DNA of 64,000 nucleotides, from assembly GCA_027579435.1 (NCBI GenBank), contig JANBPK010000015.1, forward strand, positions 62,001 through 126,000, read 5' to 3'. This stretch comes from Candolleomyces eurysporus (lineage: Eukaryota; Basidiomycota; Agaricomycetes; Agaricales; Psathyrellaceae). Position 1 is the first letter of the stretch. Each line of letters starts with the position of its first letter. The position numbers and the translations under genes are program-made. Of this stretch, positions 43,909 to 57,785 are shown piece after piece. The notes under the pieces were generated by a model that worked only from the letters and a program-made list of their open reading frames with translations, had not been told where the DNA came from and ran no database searches.

Positions 43909-46737
43909 ATGGCCATCTTCTCAAAGCCAGCTCGACTACCAGACATCTCCCAAGCTAGGCGTAGACCTCTCATTCTCGCGGCTCTCGTTCTCCTGCTCCT
44001 ACGATCACGACTAGGCGGTTTAGGCAAGGAAGGTATTGATGCGATATCTTCACGGCTGCTGAGAGGCAGAGGCCCTGCAAAGAAACTATCGGCGGAGGAG
44101 AATCTGCAAGTATTGCAGAAGATTTACGAGAAGAATGCAGACGCGGAGGTCTTGCTAGTTCCGTATCGTGATAGGATAACCAAGGTAAGCTTGGCTTGCT
44201 TTGAATGCGTCGATGCTAACCGTTTGTAGGTTCCTATACGTCCTATACCGCAAGAGAAATTTGCGAACGACAAGAAACACTTTCCATTACTCCCCCAGTC
44301 TGTCCAGAAGAAGCCGAACATTGATCTATCATTCTTGAAACAACTACGAGCACTCCTACTGCGAATCGTTCTTCCTCCGCCGTCGTGGGATGGAAAGGGA
44401 CGGAGTCCTCTATGGAAGAGCAAAGAGGTTGGAGTGCTGACTCTCCATTCCGCCTTCCTCATCCTGAGGACAGTACTGAGCATCTTGGTTGCTCGGCTTG
44501 ATGGACGGATTGTCAGAGATCTCGTGAAGGCGGATGGGAAGGGATTCATGAAGGGGTTAGGTCTGTGGTTCCTACTAGCCATTCCTAGCACCTACACCAA
44601 CTCAATGGTAAGCTCCGGACTCGTTTCATCCAACATGATTTAACGCCCTCCTAGATCCGCCACCTCCAATCCATCCTCTCCCTTTCACTCCGGACTCGGC
44701 TAACTCGTTACGTGCATGACCTCTACCTCTCCGCCTACCCCGACTTGCGATACTACCGTGTCTCGTCCCACAGCTCCACCGCCGAGGGTGAACACGAGCC
44801 TAATCATGGAGGTCTGGATGGTGTCGAACAGTACATCACCGCCGATGTCGAGTCCTGGGCAGCCTCACTCTCAGGCCTCTACGGAAACCTCCTCAAACCT
44901 TCACTCGATATGCTCCTTTTCACCTCCCAACTCTCGCGATCTCTCGGCGTGCGCGGCACGGCGCTCCTGTTCCTCAATTACTACGCAACCGTCGCTATCC
45001 TGCGAGCGGTGACACCGGCGTTTGGCAGACTGGCGAGTGTTGAGGCCAGACTCGAAGGTGAGTACAGACGAGGCATGGGACGAGTGGGACGGGAGAGTGA
45101 AGAGGTCGCGTTTTACAACGGAGGATATAGGGAAAAGGATATTTTGACGAAGGCGTACTTGCGCCTGATCAAGCACGTCAACTCGATTTACAAGGTGAGT
45201 TGATTGTTGGTCGAGTTATCCATGCGCTTACATGGTTTTAGATCCGTATTGCCTACGAGTGGACAGAAGACTATGTCATCAAGTATCTCTGGTCTGCTGC
45301 GGGCTACGCTCTCATCGCCGTGCCTATCCTGTTTACAAGAGCGAAGCGCTCACTAGGCATCCAAGCATCTCCTTCCGACGAAGCACGGGAGCGTGCTAGC
45401 CGCGACGAAGCTGTCGCTGGACGCACAGAAAGTGAGTGGTCTGTTCTGTTTTGCCATCCCTCGACTCATCTGTGCCCTCGCAGCCTATATCTCCAACCGC
45501 CGACTCCTGCTATCGCTCGCCGATGCTNGGGGGGCGTCTTATGTACGCCTACAAAGACCTCCTCGAACTCGCCGGCTTGACAACACGTATCTACACCCTC
45601 GTCTCTACCCTCCACCAACTCCCCCCTCTCCAAACACCCGAAATTGACGTAGTCGAAGATCCCGAAGCCATTCAACTGAAGAACGTCGACGTCCGTGTTC
45701 CCGGAGGCATAGACGAAGACGGTATCCAAGAGATGGATCTGGTATCTGGGCTCAATCTCACCATCCGATCTGGAGAGCATCTTATGATCACTGGAAGCAA
45801 TGGCGTAGGAAAGTCAGCCGTTGCCCGTGTTTTAGCGGGACTCTGGCCTGCGTTTGGCGAAGGCGCTGCGATCCACCGACCAGCCGACTCTCCTGTCAAC
45901 GATGATCCCTCCGACCCCCGACCTCGCCCAACGCTCTTCGTTGTCCCACAGCGATCGTATATGGTCACTGGGTCGCTCTTGGAGAACATCATTTACCCTG
46001 ATACATATAACGATTTCTTGAAATCGGGTAAGACGGAGGAGGATTTGCAAGCTATCTTGGAGAGTGTCTTCCTTGGGTATTTGAAGGAGCGAGAGGGAGG
46101 CTGGTTGACCAGGAAGGAGTGGAGAGATGTGCTAAGTGGTGGAGAGAAGCAGAGGCTGGGGCTTGCGAGGGTATTCTATAGGCGACCCAAGTTTGCTATT
46201 CTTGATGGTTAGTTGGACTCCGTTTACATCGTGACCTAACCTACCACTTATCTCACTTTAGAATGTACAAGTGCGGTGTCGAGCGACGTTGAAGGGAGGA
46301 TGTACGAGAGTGCTAAGGCACTTGGGATTACTCTGATCACCATTTCGCTGCGGTAAGTTTACACTTGCTCTTACCGAATGGTTACTCATTTACTCATCGT
46401 CGATTCTGTTAATAGACCTTCACTAATGAAGTACCACACCCAACTCCTCACTCTCAATGGGGAGGGCACAGGACGCTGGTCGCTCACCCGACTTGGTACG
46501 GCGGAAGAAAGGCTCAGTGTTGGTCGGGAGATTGCGTTGCTCGAGCAGAAGCTGGCTGACGTCGAAAAATGGGAAAAGCGAGTCGCAGAGCTCGAACATA
46601 TGCTTGGCGCTGAATCATTCGAAGAGTCGAGTGAGCCCGCTGAACACGACGGTGATCATGATTCGGTCAGTGAAGTCGGAGCGGCATCGGAGAATGGGAG
46701 CGAGGTTGCTATTACGGAGAGCATGCTTCATGAGTAG
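43909..46737 (+). CDS. Peroxisomal ABCD-type half ABC transporter (Pxa1/Pxa2 type)
   Basis: Seven exons: 43909-44184, 44230-44607, 44655-45194, 45242-45431, 45484-46207, 46262-46352, 46416-46737. Family members import long-chain acyl-CoA into peroxisomes for beta-oxidation, as heterodimers. The N-terminal half has the ABCD membrane domain (YISNRRLLLSLADA, GRLMYAYKDLLEL). The nucleotide-binding domain shows Walker A GSNGVGKSA, signature LSGGEKQRLGLAR and Walker B FAILDECTSAVS. The switch-histidine position reads ITISLRPSL, with Leu where most ABCD proteins have His, as expected of a degenerate partner. The C-terminus is a short coiled coil with an acidic tail. At 45528 an N before six Gs adds one base and breaks the frame exactly where the family has DAGGRLMY; almost certainly a sequence error. 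Whether it is Pxa1 or Pxa2 is undecided. Confidence 0.88.
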
Positions 46738-47461
46738 GGCATGATATAGTGAATTTGAGTATGTACAATGCTCTACCTTGGTAGATATCCTAATGCAACA
46801 TACGGACGCTTTCGGCCGCGTCGGCCGGGATCCGGCGCCTGTCATCTCTCTCCGATCACCAGGGTCACTAGCGCCCTTCTGGCGATGCACCTGACACCGA
46901 TCGGTTGACTCGGTACGAACTCAATGTGTTTCCCAGTCTTCCCGTACCTACGGGCGGAAAATTCTTTAACGCTCCGGCTATGGTTGAGCCAACACTGACA
47001 CATGGGGCCTGAGGTATCCTGGGCCGTACTATCAAATACGTTTCAAACTTGGTGACAGGCACTACATATCTTTCTCTACCTAACTCACCTCACTCAGTAC
47101 CAACTCCAATCGACGTAGCGAAATCTGATGAAGCAGTTGGTCCAACATTGGCCGATAAAAGCTTAACCGCAAGATCCAGACATTTGAAACGGACTTGTAG
47201 TGGATCTAACATCGTACCTGATTGGTGTATTGACTGAAACTTGTCACTGTTGACAGTGGCTGTCACCCAGACGTCTACCCGTATCGGCGTTTGGACGCTT
47301 CCTATCATTCCACTGCGCAGATAGATCTGCCGCAACACCTGATTTATGCTATACAAATGCACGATTCTCGGATTTACGACACTCGCGTTTTTCTCGCGTT
47401 TTTGCAGGACTTTAGATTACAGTCCACCGTGAGTAGAGTTGGAGATTGGATCTTACGATTA
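46738..47461. other. Convergent intergenic region, no gene
   Basis: Between the stops of the ABC gene (+) and the methyltransferase gene (-). It has a GC-rich patch near 46810-46840 (GGCCGCGTCGGCCGGGATCC) and no coding evidence in either direction. Confidence 0.5.
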
Positions 47462-48387
47462 TTACTTCCTTCGCCAGACCTGAACACGTTCCTTTCCCTC
47501 GTGGGTTGGAGACGACTTGGTCGGGACCTCGTCGTAGATCTTCTCAAAGTTTTCGCCAAGTGGGCCATCATAATGATCTGGGCGAACGGTATATGGGGGT
47601 CCACCCTCGACAGGCGGCACAATTGGGAAGATTATGTTGATTAGATATCCACCTGGCTTGACGAAAGCGGCCATCTGACGACCCCAGTCATTTCGCAGGG
47701 AAGGAGGAATCGCGACAAAGAATCTATGGATAGAAATATTCAGTTACTGCCGACGAAGTATTCGATCTTTGGTATGAGACACTTGCCTATGGTCTATCGC
47801 AAGATCGTAACGTTCCTCATCAGAGATGTCTTTGATGTCAAAGAAATTGACTTCAAGAAATTGCGAATTGTCGATGATTTCTTGAGGGTATTTATTGCGC
47901 TCCCTGATGCCAGAGGATTCAAAACTGGGCATACGAAGAAGACTAGCACCAAGCCCCTACCGGTTAGCAGCTTCAATCGCCGTCTCTGAGATGTCCATTC
48001 CAGTGGCTTTCAGACCGCGTTTGGCGAGCCAGAACGCCTCATATCCCTATGCATCATTGGACGAAAGAAGGTTAGCAAAGGTCTTATGAAACAAAGCAAA
48101 CAGGTGAGCACGCACCGCTCCGCATCCTGGAACTAACGCTTTACCCTCACGAGGGAAAGGGATTCCAGATTCTTCGATGACTTCCATCAAGGAGGGTTCG
48201 ACTATACCATCATCCCAAGGAGTGACTCCTTTCTTCCTAAACGCCCAACGGATCGAGATGAGCATGGTATGGGGTCGTGTATGGACGATGCCGGAACCTA
48301 CCAGGCGACATCCCAGCTCAAAGGGTCGTCAGGCTTGACGTACTCTTGAACGGCCTTTCTCCTTGCTTCAAAATCGGGATCCGACAT
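47462..48387 (-). CDS. TPMT-family (thiol/halide) S-adenosylmethionine methyltransferase
   Basis: Five exons, 48302-48387, 48116-48236, 47961-48046, 47787-47924, 47462-47723; 230 residues. The fold is that of the thiopurine methyltransferase family, which in fungi also covers thiol and halide methyltransferases. Diagnostic segments: WDVAW near the start, GVTPWDDG, the SAM-binding glycine motif VPGCGAGYEAFWLA, GMDISETAIEAA, then FFVAIPPSLRNDWGRQMA, GGPPYTVRPDHY and a C-terminal KERVQVWRRK. It should be cytosolic. Two introns are unusual: intron 4 (47724-47786) needs a GC donor (GCAAGT) to keep the conserved frame, and intron 3 (47925-47960) is only 36 bp. The start is the Met that yields a normal-length family N-terminus. 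Confidence 0.88.
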
Positions 48388-49015
48388 GACGACTCTTCAG
48401 TGCAAATAAGGTTCGTAGTTGACGAGTTGACGACAGCTGGAAGGTTCAGAAATCAATGACGCGGATCGCTCTAGTTATCTAAATGATAATCTGTCCGGCC
48501 CCCTCTCTCCTTTCCAGGTGCGTGACGCGCTCATGATCAGTCATGCTACTGTGGCGGGTCTCAGCTGACAACGGTCTCAAGGCACGCAGCTGTGCAAAGG
48601 ATCCGAAGTCCAGACCTTTCTTGGGGCTACGGCTAGTCTTCACGTCATTACAATTTATTCGAGACGACTCAGATTTTTTTTTGGACACAACCGCCTAGAA
48701 AAGGGGGTTCCTTTGTAGAGGGTCATCTCAGTGGCCGCCGAGAGCACATTTGAACCGCCTCGATATCGACATCGACGGAGAGAAGGCTGGAACCGATGTG
48801 AAGAATCAACCCGCTTGGGCTTTTCATTAAGATGCGCACTTGTCGGGTTGGATCCTGACACTGCATTACATACCGACCGTCAGTGACCATTGCCTGGGGA
48901 GCAGCGATACCAATCATGCATGCAGGCATAGTGTGTCAAGGTAAGCAAGGAATGTGTGTAAATAAGAATAAGGATAATGCGTGAAGAAAGCGAAATGGAC
49001 ATACTACCGTCACCC
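48388..49015. other. Intergenic region, no gene
   Basis: About 630 bp between the methyltransferase start and the stop of the next minus-strand gene. It includes a nine-T run near 48673-48681. Overlapping short frames lack conserved features. Confidence 0.4.
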
Positions 49016-50915
49016 TCACTCATCAAAGCAACAGTCATCCTTGCTATAGTGACGAAACTTCGATTTTTCAGACCCCGTATCAGGCGCAAAGTATCCCTGC
49101 CTACGCTTCCTATCCGAGTCCCATTTGACCTGGATAACAGCGACTCCCCCTTTGACGACCCGCCGGTCTCCTCTGGAACCGGCGGTGAGGGGCTCGCGGA
49201 ATCGTATATTCCCAGCCGAGCGTCCCCCAGAGCCAGAGCCGCTGGCGACCGTCTCAGAGTTTGCTTCGCTTTCCCCCTCAGGTTGGGAATTTGAAGCTGA
49301 TTATGGTAGTTAGTTTCGAACTGGCGCTAGAAGCACACCAACGACTTACCATCATCAGAAAGAAAACTGGACGACGGCTGTATCAGCTCCCTGGGTATTG
49401 GAGTGTGTAGCTCGTTTTGGGACTTCTGCCGACTCCCCTCAGCAGCCGGAGACCACCGACCCTGATATTCTGAGCCAGAATCAGTATTGGCCGAAGCAGA
49501 AGAATACATTTGTTTTTACCATCCGGTGACGACGACCGACCAGGTCTATGCGACGCTCCCTGAGGCGGAACCGTTGATGAACTAGCTTCCGAGTAGGCGC
49601 GAGGCCGTGAAGGACCTATGGCCGTTCAAGCAATGTTTAATTAACCCAAGCGCGGATAGCTAGTAAGCTCACGTACCTATCTCCATGTTCCTATCCTTAA
49701 TCAGATTACTCCGTGAGCCTGTGTTTTCGGGTACGTGAGATCGATATGACTGGGCATGAGAATCAGGTGTTCCTGGAGTCTCTGTTAGTACAACCCTTTA
49801 GTTCACTAGCCAATTTAAGCACCTCTCCGCGAATACGCTGGTTCCGCGCGGAAGGCTCGCTGCCTAGGGAAACCTCGTAAAGGCTCTATTGAATCGTTCA
49901 GAAAAACACGCTCCAGGCACAACGCTGAGATGGTTATCATACCTCGACCTTGAGGCGGCGGAGGATTCCTGAAGTCTAAAACGTGTTCAGCCGGGTCGAG
50001 GGTGTCTATCGATCGATAAAGACCATCAGTCCAAGTGCGGATAGAGCGAGGGCACGAAAGACTCACCAGAGAGGTCCGACAGCTTTCGTTTGCCAGGCCT
50101 TTGTGGTAGAGGATCATTATGCGAGTCTGTGGGTTGATTTTTAGACAGGAATATTGCCGTAGAAAAAGTACTCACATGGAGGGAGTGGACTTCGTTCAAG
50201 CTCAATGATAGTTGGTAATTGAGGACGGGGTTGGGAGGGTCCTATGATGCCATAGACGAAATTCAGACAAACTGCACTTTGAACAGCTGCAGAGGACTTG
50301 CCAGGGACATTCAAACTTTGAGGGCTTTGCAGTTGGGGGAGACTGAGACTGTCGGGATTGCTGTGGGGATTACCCGATATCGTCGGCGAGGGTAGAACAC
50401 TGCCGTGTTCGCTGTGACCCTCTGCAGCTAGACGATGGTACCATGTCGGTGACCTGGCTGTCCAGCAAAACCGTTGGTAACCTAAGACCTTGAAAAAAGA
50501 GGAGATATGCTCACGTTGACCTGGTCCTTCCAACTGGTTCAAGCTTTGGCTCCGTACTCGGGGTGAGGCGGTTTCTTTTCCTTTCCCTTTCGTTCTCGAG
50601 TCAACGGCCACACTTTCACCCCGAGCCCTTTGAACTCGTTCTTCGGAGCTGCCTGTACTAATTAGCATGGGACACCAAAAGCAATCAGACGGTGTACTTA
50701 CCTGGTCCGCTCGAGCGAGATAACCTACCGGGGAGTGGAAGGATAATGACGCCCCTTGCATCCTGTGGAAACAGGCTATGTCGTAGGCGGCACTGGGGGC
50801 AACGACAAGTGGGATGGTGAAGTGCCCATGGAGGACGTTGATGGAATGAGGCACGATGAGCAGGCATTCGAGACGACGAACCCGATGAGCTGCCTGCGTT
50901 CCAGAACGCGCTCAT
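49016..50915 (-). CDS. Hypothetical disordered Ser/Pro/Arg-rich protein
   Basis: A multi-exon minus-strand gene reconstructed from frame continuity across short GT-AG introns. It starts MSAFWNAGSSSGSSSRMP at 50915 (exon 1 to 50702, containing HPTCRCPQCRLRH). Following exons are rich in Ser, Pro and Arg: SSEERVQRARGES, SHNDPLPQRPGKRKLS, DFRNPPPPQGRG, GPSRPRAYSEASSS. The last exon ends KWDSDRKRRQGYFAPDTG and then HYSKDDCCFDE at 49016. Nearly the whole protein looks intrinsically disordered apart from a short ordered stretch near the end (GVAVIQVKWDSDRK). I recognise no family. Exon boundaries in the middle are approximate. The consistent run of spliceable frames over 1.9 kb is the reason to believe the gene. 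Confidence 0.55.
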
Positions 50916-53776
50916 TATAATGGGTGTAAAGGACCAAAATGATCTTTAGGTGCCCGGTGACTTTTGTCGGCAAAAGTATAAAAGAGGCGACAGAAATCAG
51001 GCCCACGAATGATGATCCAAGGAGTAGGACGAGGTGATAAAACGAACGAGGGATCTGTTAGGTAAACAGGGACGTTCACGGCAGACGTTCCCAGTCCTCG
51101 TTCCATTCATCATGGCAATTCTCAGGACCCTTCGTTGAGGCAGGTTCATTTTAGCCCGACGTGGATGTACAAAGGCGGCAAATTCACCTTATGGATCGCG
51201 TTAGCATGGTAACGTGGCCCTGGCGTGCCTTGATCGATGCGGTGGTGCCTGAACTCTTGTGGATACCTTTGAGAAGGGTCAAATACATTGGACAGGATTT
51301 GATGTCATTTTGAGCCTGACTTCAGACGAATTTAGCTGCTGTTGACTGCGGGCTCTTTCTGCACTCTTGGGAAATTCCGCTCTCCTGGCGATTACGGAGA
51401 GTATCTGAAAGATGGAGACGTTCGAGTCAACGAAACGATGATTCATGATGATTCTGAAGCACGGCTTACAGGTGGAACGATGATCAACTGTAGAAAGCAA
51501 CCTATGCATTTCGACAGATTTCGACATTTGGTCGAAAACATTTACCTCAAATGGGCACTGACTAGCATCTGCGGAACAAAATAGCCCATGATTGGCGCCG
51601 CCAAGCCGTCGAGTAGAGCCCCCGAAGGATCTATGTAAAGGTGTTTGGAATCTGGTTCCGATTGTGAGACGATGGATGACATACGGTCGTCGGGTACCCA
51701 AACGGCCAAGGGGCTTTGAGGGTCGGCGTCGCTGCAAAGCGATGGTGTCACGGCGGACTTGAGTCATGGGCTCACGCCGACAACCTGGTGGGCGTACGTA
51801 CCATTGATACCATGACATGACATCAACGGTCAAACTGGGCGCCCGGCCTGCCTGGAGACAACCTGGAGTTCTCTGAGGATGGCTTGCGTGTCAAAGAAAG
51901 ATATAATCCTTTTCCCTATTTTGAAAGGAACGTGCTGTTCGGAAATGTGTTAATTACCCTCCCCGTGCTCGAACCCAGGCGCATTGCTGCTATTGTGCCC
52001 TCTGTAAGCCGGGAAAACTGATATCCACCGTTTTGTGGAGCCGCACAACCCGGGGCAAAGAAGAAGGCGACCCTGCCCCACTCCAAGAGCCCCGATGTGT
52101 GTTAAACCACGAAACGTTAACTCGGATGGTTCAACAAACCTTTCAATAGATAGTTCCAAAAGCGTTGTTAGGGTCCGTCAAATCATGGGCTGTTGAGGCC
52201 TAGACCAAGAGCCCGACGCGATATATGGATGATTTACAGAATCACGGTTAGGAACGAAGGCAAATGGGAACGAGGAGGAGCCGATTCATCATAGGTTGCC
52301 AGGGGACTTGGTGAGAAAATCTATGACGCGAGGAAATCGATCAGAAAGAAGCAAAGGAACTTACATATCTGTCGAGGGGCGGCGGCAACTTATTATAGTC
52401 GGTTGGCAGCGCAGATCAAAAAAGAACCAGTTGCTCGAGGGCTTCTCTGCTTCTTTTCCCTGGCTGGTGGGAGTGCGTTCAACAATGAACCACAACCGTG
52501 ATGCTAGCTAGTTGTGAAAACGCGATTTGGCTCGTTCACTAAGTGTAGCTGAGAACGATTTCGTTACTTGATAGGTATCGCAATACAAGATGTAACATTG
52601 CGGAGAAGACGACAGCTCCCGTGGAAGAGTTCTCAGTATGTTATGTTGAACATCGGTTGAAACGTCACTTGGTCTCCAGGGACATGACGCGTTCATGAAC
52701 ACACGGGAAGGGACAAAACGTTAAACATGTGGGTCCCGCGACTTACGCGTAGACATCTTGAATGAGGAGGCGTATAGGTTTCCGCGCAAGGCGCAGTAAA
52801 GAGTTGACTTAGTTAGGCTAGTCTCAGCGGGGCGTTGAGACGATCTGTAAAATGCGATTGATTCTGCTCGGTTCATGTATCGCAAGATACCAGGCAGCCT
52901 GTCAACCGAATAAGGACAACTAAGACCCAGCCTATATCGGCGAAACCCCGGACACAAAGCAGCAAACATGCCCATTTCAACGCATGTTGTTGGTTCATCT
53001 CGAGTCCAAACTACCCACATAGCTACTAGTTTTATCGTTGAATGCTACGGATACTTGGACAGATTACCGTCGCAAAACATGAAACGCTTGTGCAGCTTCA
53101 AAGGAGCTTCCAACTGGGGCCAACGATGGTTTAGGGAAAACCCCAAGCAGCTTACACCCGAAATGAAAATAACGTCACGGATGGTCCACACTCAGCGAAA
53201 TGAAATTTCGGAAAAATCGGGACGACCAGAGGGACATGGAGCCGTGAACCGAGCCTACTGTGAGGCGCCATCTCCGTACCTAAAATACCAGATCGACTAA
53301 AACTAAAGGGGTTTAACATCTCTAGTCAGCAGCCAGCAGAGAAAATGGGCTAGACCAATATGAGACACCCACCGTTCGTCGAGGCTCGAAAGTTCGAGAA
53401 AAACGAGCCAAGAGGCTCGAACATCCGCCCAAAGTCGGCAGATCACAGCTTTCGCTTCGCCTCCTCGGGGAGGTAACTATATCCCAACAGCGATGAGGGG
53501 CGTTAAAAACTGACCTAGTGTCTTCACACTCATGACCAACCGATACTTCCTTGCCGTATGCCGCTTAGAACGATTTGAGGAGCCCCCTTCTATCATAACA
53601 TCTGGTCTTTGGGGTTTGGAGGGACCACAAACTCCAGGATTCGCACGACGGGGTTACCCCCAGCTTTGCGGCATTGACTGGAGGTTGGAATCATCTGGGA
53701 TCTAGCCCATGCCCTCCCCAAGACAATGCGTATATTTTGCGTCAATGCCCGTCAAAACAAGGAGTAAGAATTACTC
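50916..53776. other. Long stretch without a recognised gene
   Basis: The largest gene-poor interval. A minus-strand frame at 51279-51833 (184 codons) and another at 51542-51751 with more protein-like composition (SPLAVWVPDDRMSS, LYIDPSGALLDGL, followed by a possible GTAAAT donor) may be parts of an unrecognised or decayed gene. A plus-strand frame at 52968-53300 has no recognisable motif. No tRNA, terminal repeat or transposase signal was found. Confidence 0.35.
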
Positions 53777-54850
53777 TCACCTGAGGAACAAACTGCTTTC
53801 GAAGCGAATATTTCTCTCCCAACCGCGCCGAGGGATCCCTTCCTCNGATGGTACAATTATGGGCTGCGTCATTCGGGAGAAGTCAAGCAGGAAAGGGTCG
53901 GTAACCCTTTTGACCAGACCGTCTTGGTTACATGAGAAGCGTCTGGGCAGTAAGGAAGCGATCTCAGCGTCCATCGTTAGCTTCGTGAGACACTGGTCAA
54001 CGAGCAACTCGTAGATGGGTGGCAGCTCTGTAGTACGGAGCCGTAGCCATAGAGTCTTCCATGAAATTCTGGGGATGGAGTAGGCCTCTCCCCTCAGTAA
54101 AGACCACCTGCATATCGTGAGGATCGTCGATGACTCGAAACTGCAGCTGTCCGCCAGCTGCATGGGTCACATCCAGACGTGATAAAAGTAGAGCCCCCCT
54201 GTCGTTCCAGGAGGAAAAGGAGTTGGCCTTACAGACCGCTTCTCCCCTTCGGCTTCATAGCCGAGGCGTTGTCCGTACTCTCTTTGGTGAATCTAGGGTC
54301 GCCACCAATACGAACACAAAGAACGTGTTTGGTTGGTGAGATAAAGTTGAAAATATCGTTGACTCGGAGATGAAAGAGGTTGAGATGCAAGCTAGCGCAT
54401 GGGAGGCACGTTGGTCTTGGATACTTCTTTGCCCAAACCGTCGGTTCATTAATCCTATACGAGAGGAATATCATAGTGGCGATACTATGGCTTCCTGAGG
54501 CAGTGGGCCTGGTTGAGCGTGCCCCTGAACATGAGCCTTGGACGCGGTTCGGAACCCGGGGAACATGAGGGATTTCGGAACTTGAAATCAGGGAGGTAGC
54601 CTCTGGGCATTGAGCCTCCATGATCCAGCCAGATTGAACCTTGCCTGAAAATGAGACTGGAGATAGGCGGTCACTCTTTGCAGAGGGCAATAACTGTTGA
54701 CATACCGTCCACGAGAGAGCACGAGCCGGTGATTCAAATCGGGTTGGGGCCGGCCGCGGGACAGTCTTTTCCTATTCCGAGTGGTAATGGCTAGTGGTTC
54801 TCGAGGACGAGTGTCGGAGAACGACTCGGAATGAGTGTGGCTTCAAAATA
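53777..54850 (-). pseudogene. Decayed gene of an uncharacterised Agaricomycete family
   Basis: Protein-like segments occur in the right order on the minus strand but in shifting frames. Near 54720-54830: HSESFSDTRPREPLAITT, then an intron-like GTATGT...TTTCAG, then QGSIWLDHGGSMPRGYL. Near 54180-54310: REYGQRLGYEAEGEKRS and FPPGTTGGLYFYH, preceded by a plausible CTAG acceptor. Then, one frame over, AAGGQLQFRVIDDP. Then, in a third frame, WKTLWLRLRTTELPPIYELL. I recall a widespread uncharacterised mushroom family with the pattern R-x-YGQ...FPP-x-T-x-GxLYYH...AGxLRFRVT, which fits. At least two single-base shifts with no intron signal mean a pseudogene or an indel-rich assembly; an N lies at 53846. 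Confidence 0.45.
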
Positions 54851-55199
54851 TTGGAGTGGATTAAACCTGGTGGAGGGAGAAAGCCAGGCACTGTATTGTA
54901 CACGATGACCAGCCGTTCCAATATATAACCTAAACAGGAAAGCACATGTGCAACAACCGTTGACTAATTTTGAGAGAACGAAGGGTTCAGGGCCTAGATG
55001 GACTCAGCATTTTGTCCCCTTTTGCTCTCTCAAGAGACCGCACTTCTAAGTGACCTTGTAGGCACAAGCAACCAATCCCTTTGAGTCAACGAAGTCGACA
55101 GCACAATTCCAAGGCTACGGAGGACCCTCGAAACCCAATCAGTAATTGCAATAATTTAGACAATTCCAACGTCTAACTACGTGCAACGCTTTTGAAACC

Positions 55200-56743
<1,544 letters not shown>

Positions 56744-57785
56744 AGTGACGGGAAGGGGGTAGGGTAGCGGGTTGACTTGACTGGTCGGAAGGGAACAACG
56801 ACAACCGCAAGGAGGGAACCCAGCCTCAACCTGAGGCTTTTTATGCGTGTTGGAAACGTTCGATCTTCATTCCCAGCGCAAGAGGAGCGACTACCGCTTC
56901 ACATGGTTTTGCCGGAGTAGCACACGAGATTGGATTGGCGTTCCTGGTCTTGTCTTGGAGCCAGCCCCCAAAAACAGGTCGCGCCCGCGTCTATCGTCAT
57001 CAAACTGGGTTGCCGTGGGGTGAACGAAGGTGAACGAACACCTTTTCTGGTTGATCGACATAAAGGAGATCAGCTTCTGGCGGTCCTAAGACCAATACGT
57101 CCGAAGATTGTGGGGAATTTGGGTGGCCGTTGTCTCGAGGGTGGGGGAGAAGCATGGAGAAGCAACGTTGCGGAAAAACGTCGGACGGCCATATGACTTT
57201 GCATCGCGCGTGCGTATAGGGCTTGGTCAAGGTGCGCGGTCACGGTATACGCCGTTGAAGGTTGGGAAACCCGGAATTTTCATGGGATGCATGACATAAC
57301 TGCACGGAAAATCCGCGGCTGGTATATACAAGACCTGAACCCGATGCAAAGAACATTGAGCTACTGATATCGAAGAACTACAAGGGAATGAAAACGTACA
57401 ACTTCAAAATTAAAGCGTCCAAGAATCATCGGAGAGGCTGTACAGTAATTGAGGGCGCGATGTCGTTCCGAATTGAAACGAGGGTTTACTAGGCTTAACT
57501 GCTGCAATTCAATGGGAAATTGCTGTAAGGACATAAGATCGTGGGCAATGACTGGAGAGGTACTATGCATGAACATGGCACACCATTGACTCCGGTATTC
57601 AAGAGAATCAGGCGAAAGAAATGGGTCGCGGAGCCGAACTAGAAGAACCTTGGGAATGAAGGCGCTAGGCGCCGGATGCAATCACGCCCTGCTCTCCGTT
57701 CAAGGCGCATGGGCTGCAGGCACAGAAGCACTGAGAAGAGTAGGATAAAATTACCGCAGATGATCTAGTACATGAGTCAGGATGT
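56744..57785. other. Intergenic region, xylanase promoter side
   Basis: About 1 kb between the xylanase start and the stop of the ribosome recycling factor gene. The first 150 bp would hold the xylanase promoter (TTTTTATG near 56838 could be an AT-rich core element). No gene supported; frames at 56930-57299 and 57361-57681 lack any family signature. Confidence 0.4.

Noticed and set aside
51279..51833. 184-codon minus-strand frame as a gene
   Set aside because: No family motif. A competing frame in the same place looks more protein-like, and no convincing start or exon chain was found; kept only as an unassigned stretch.
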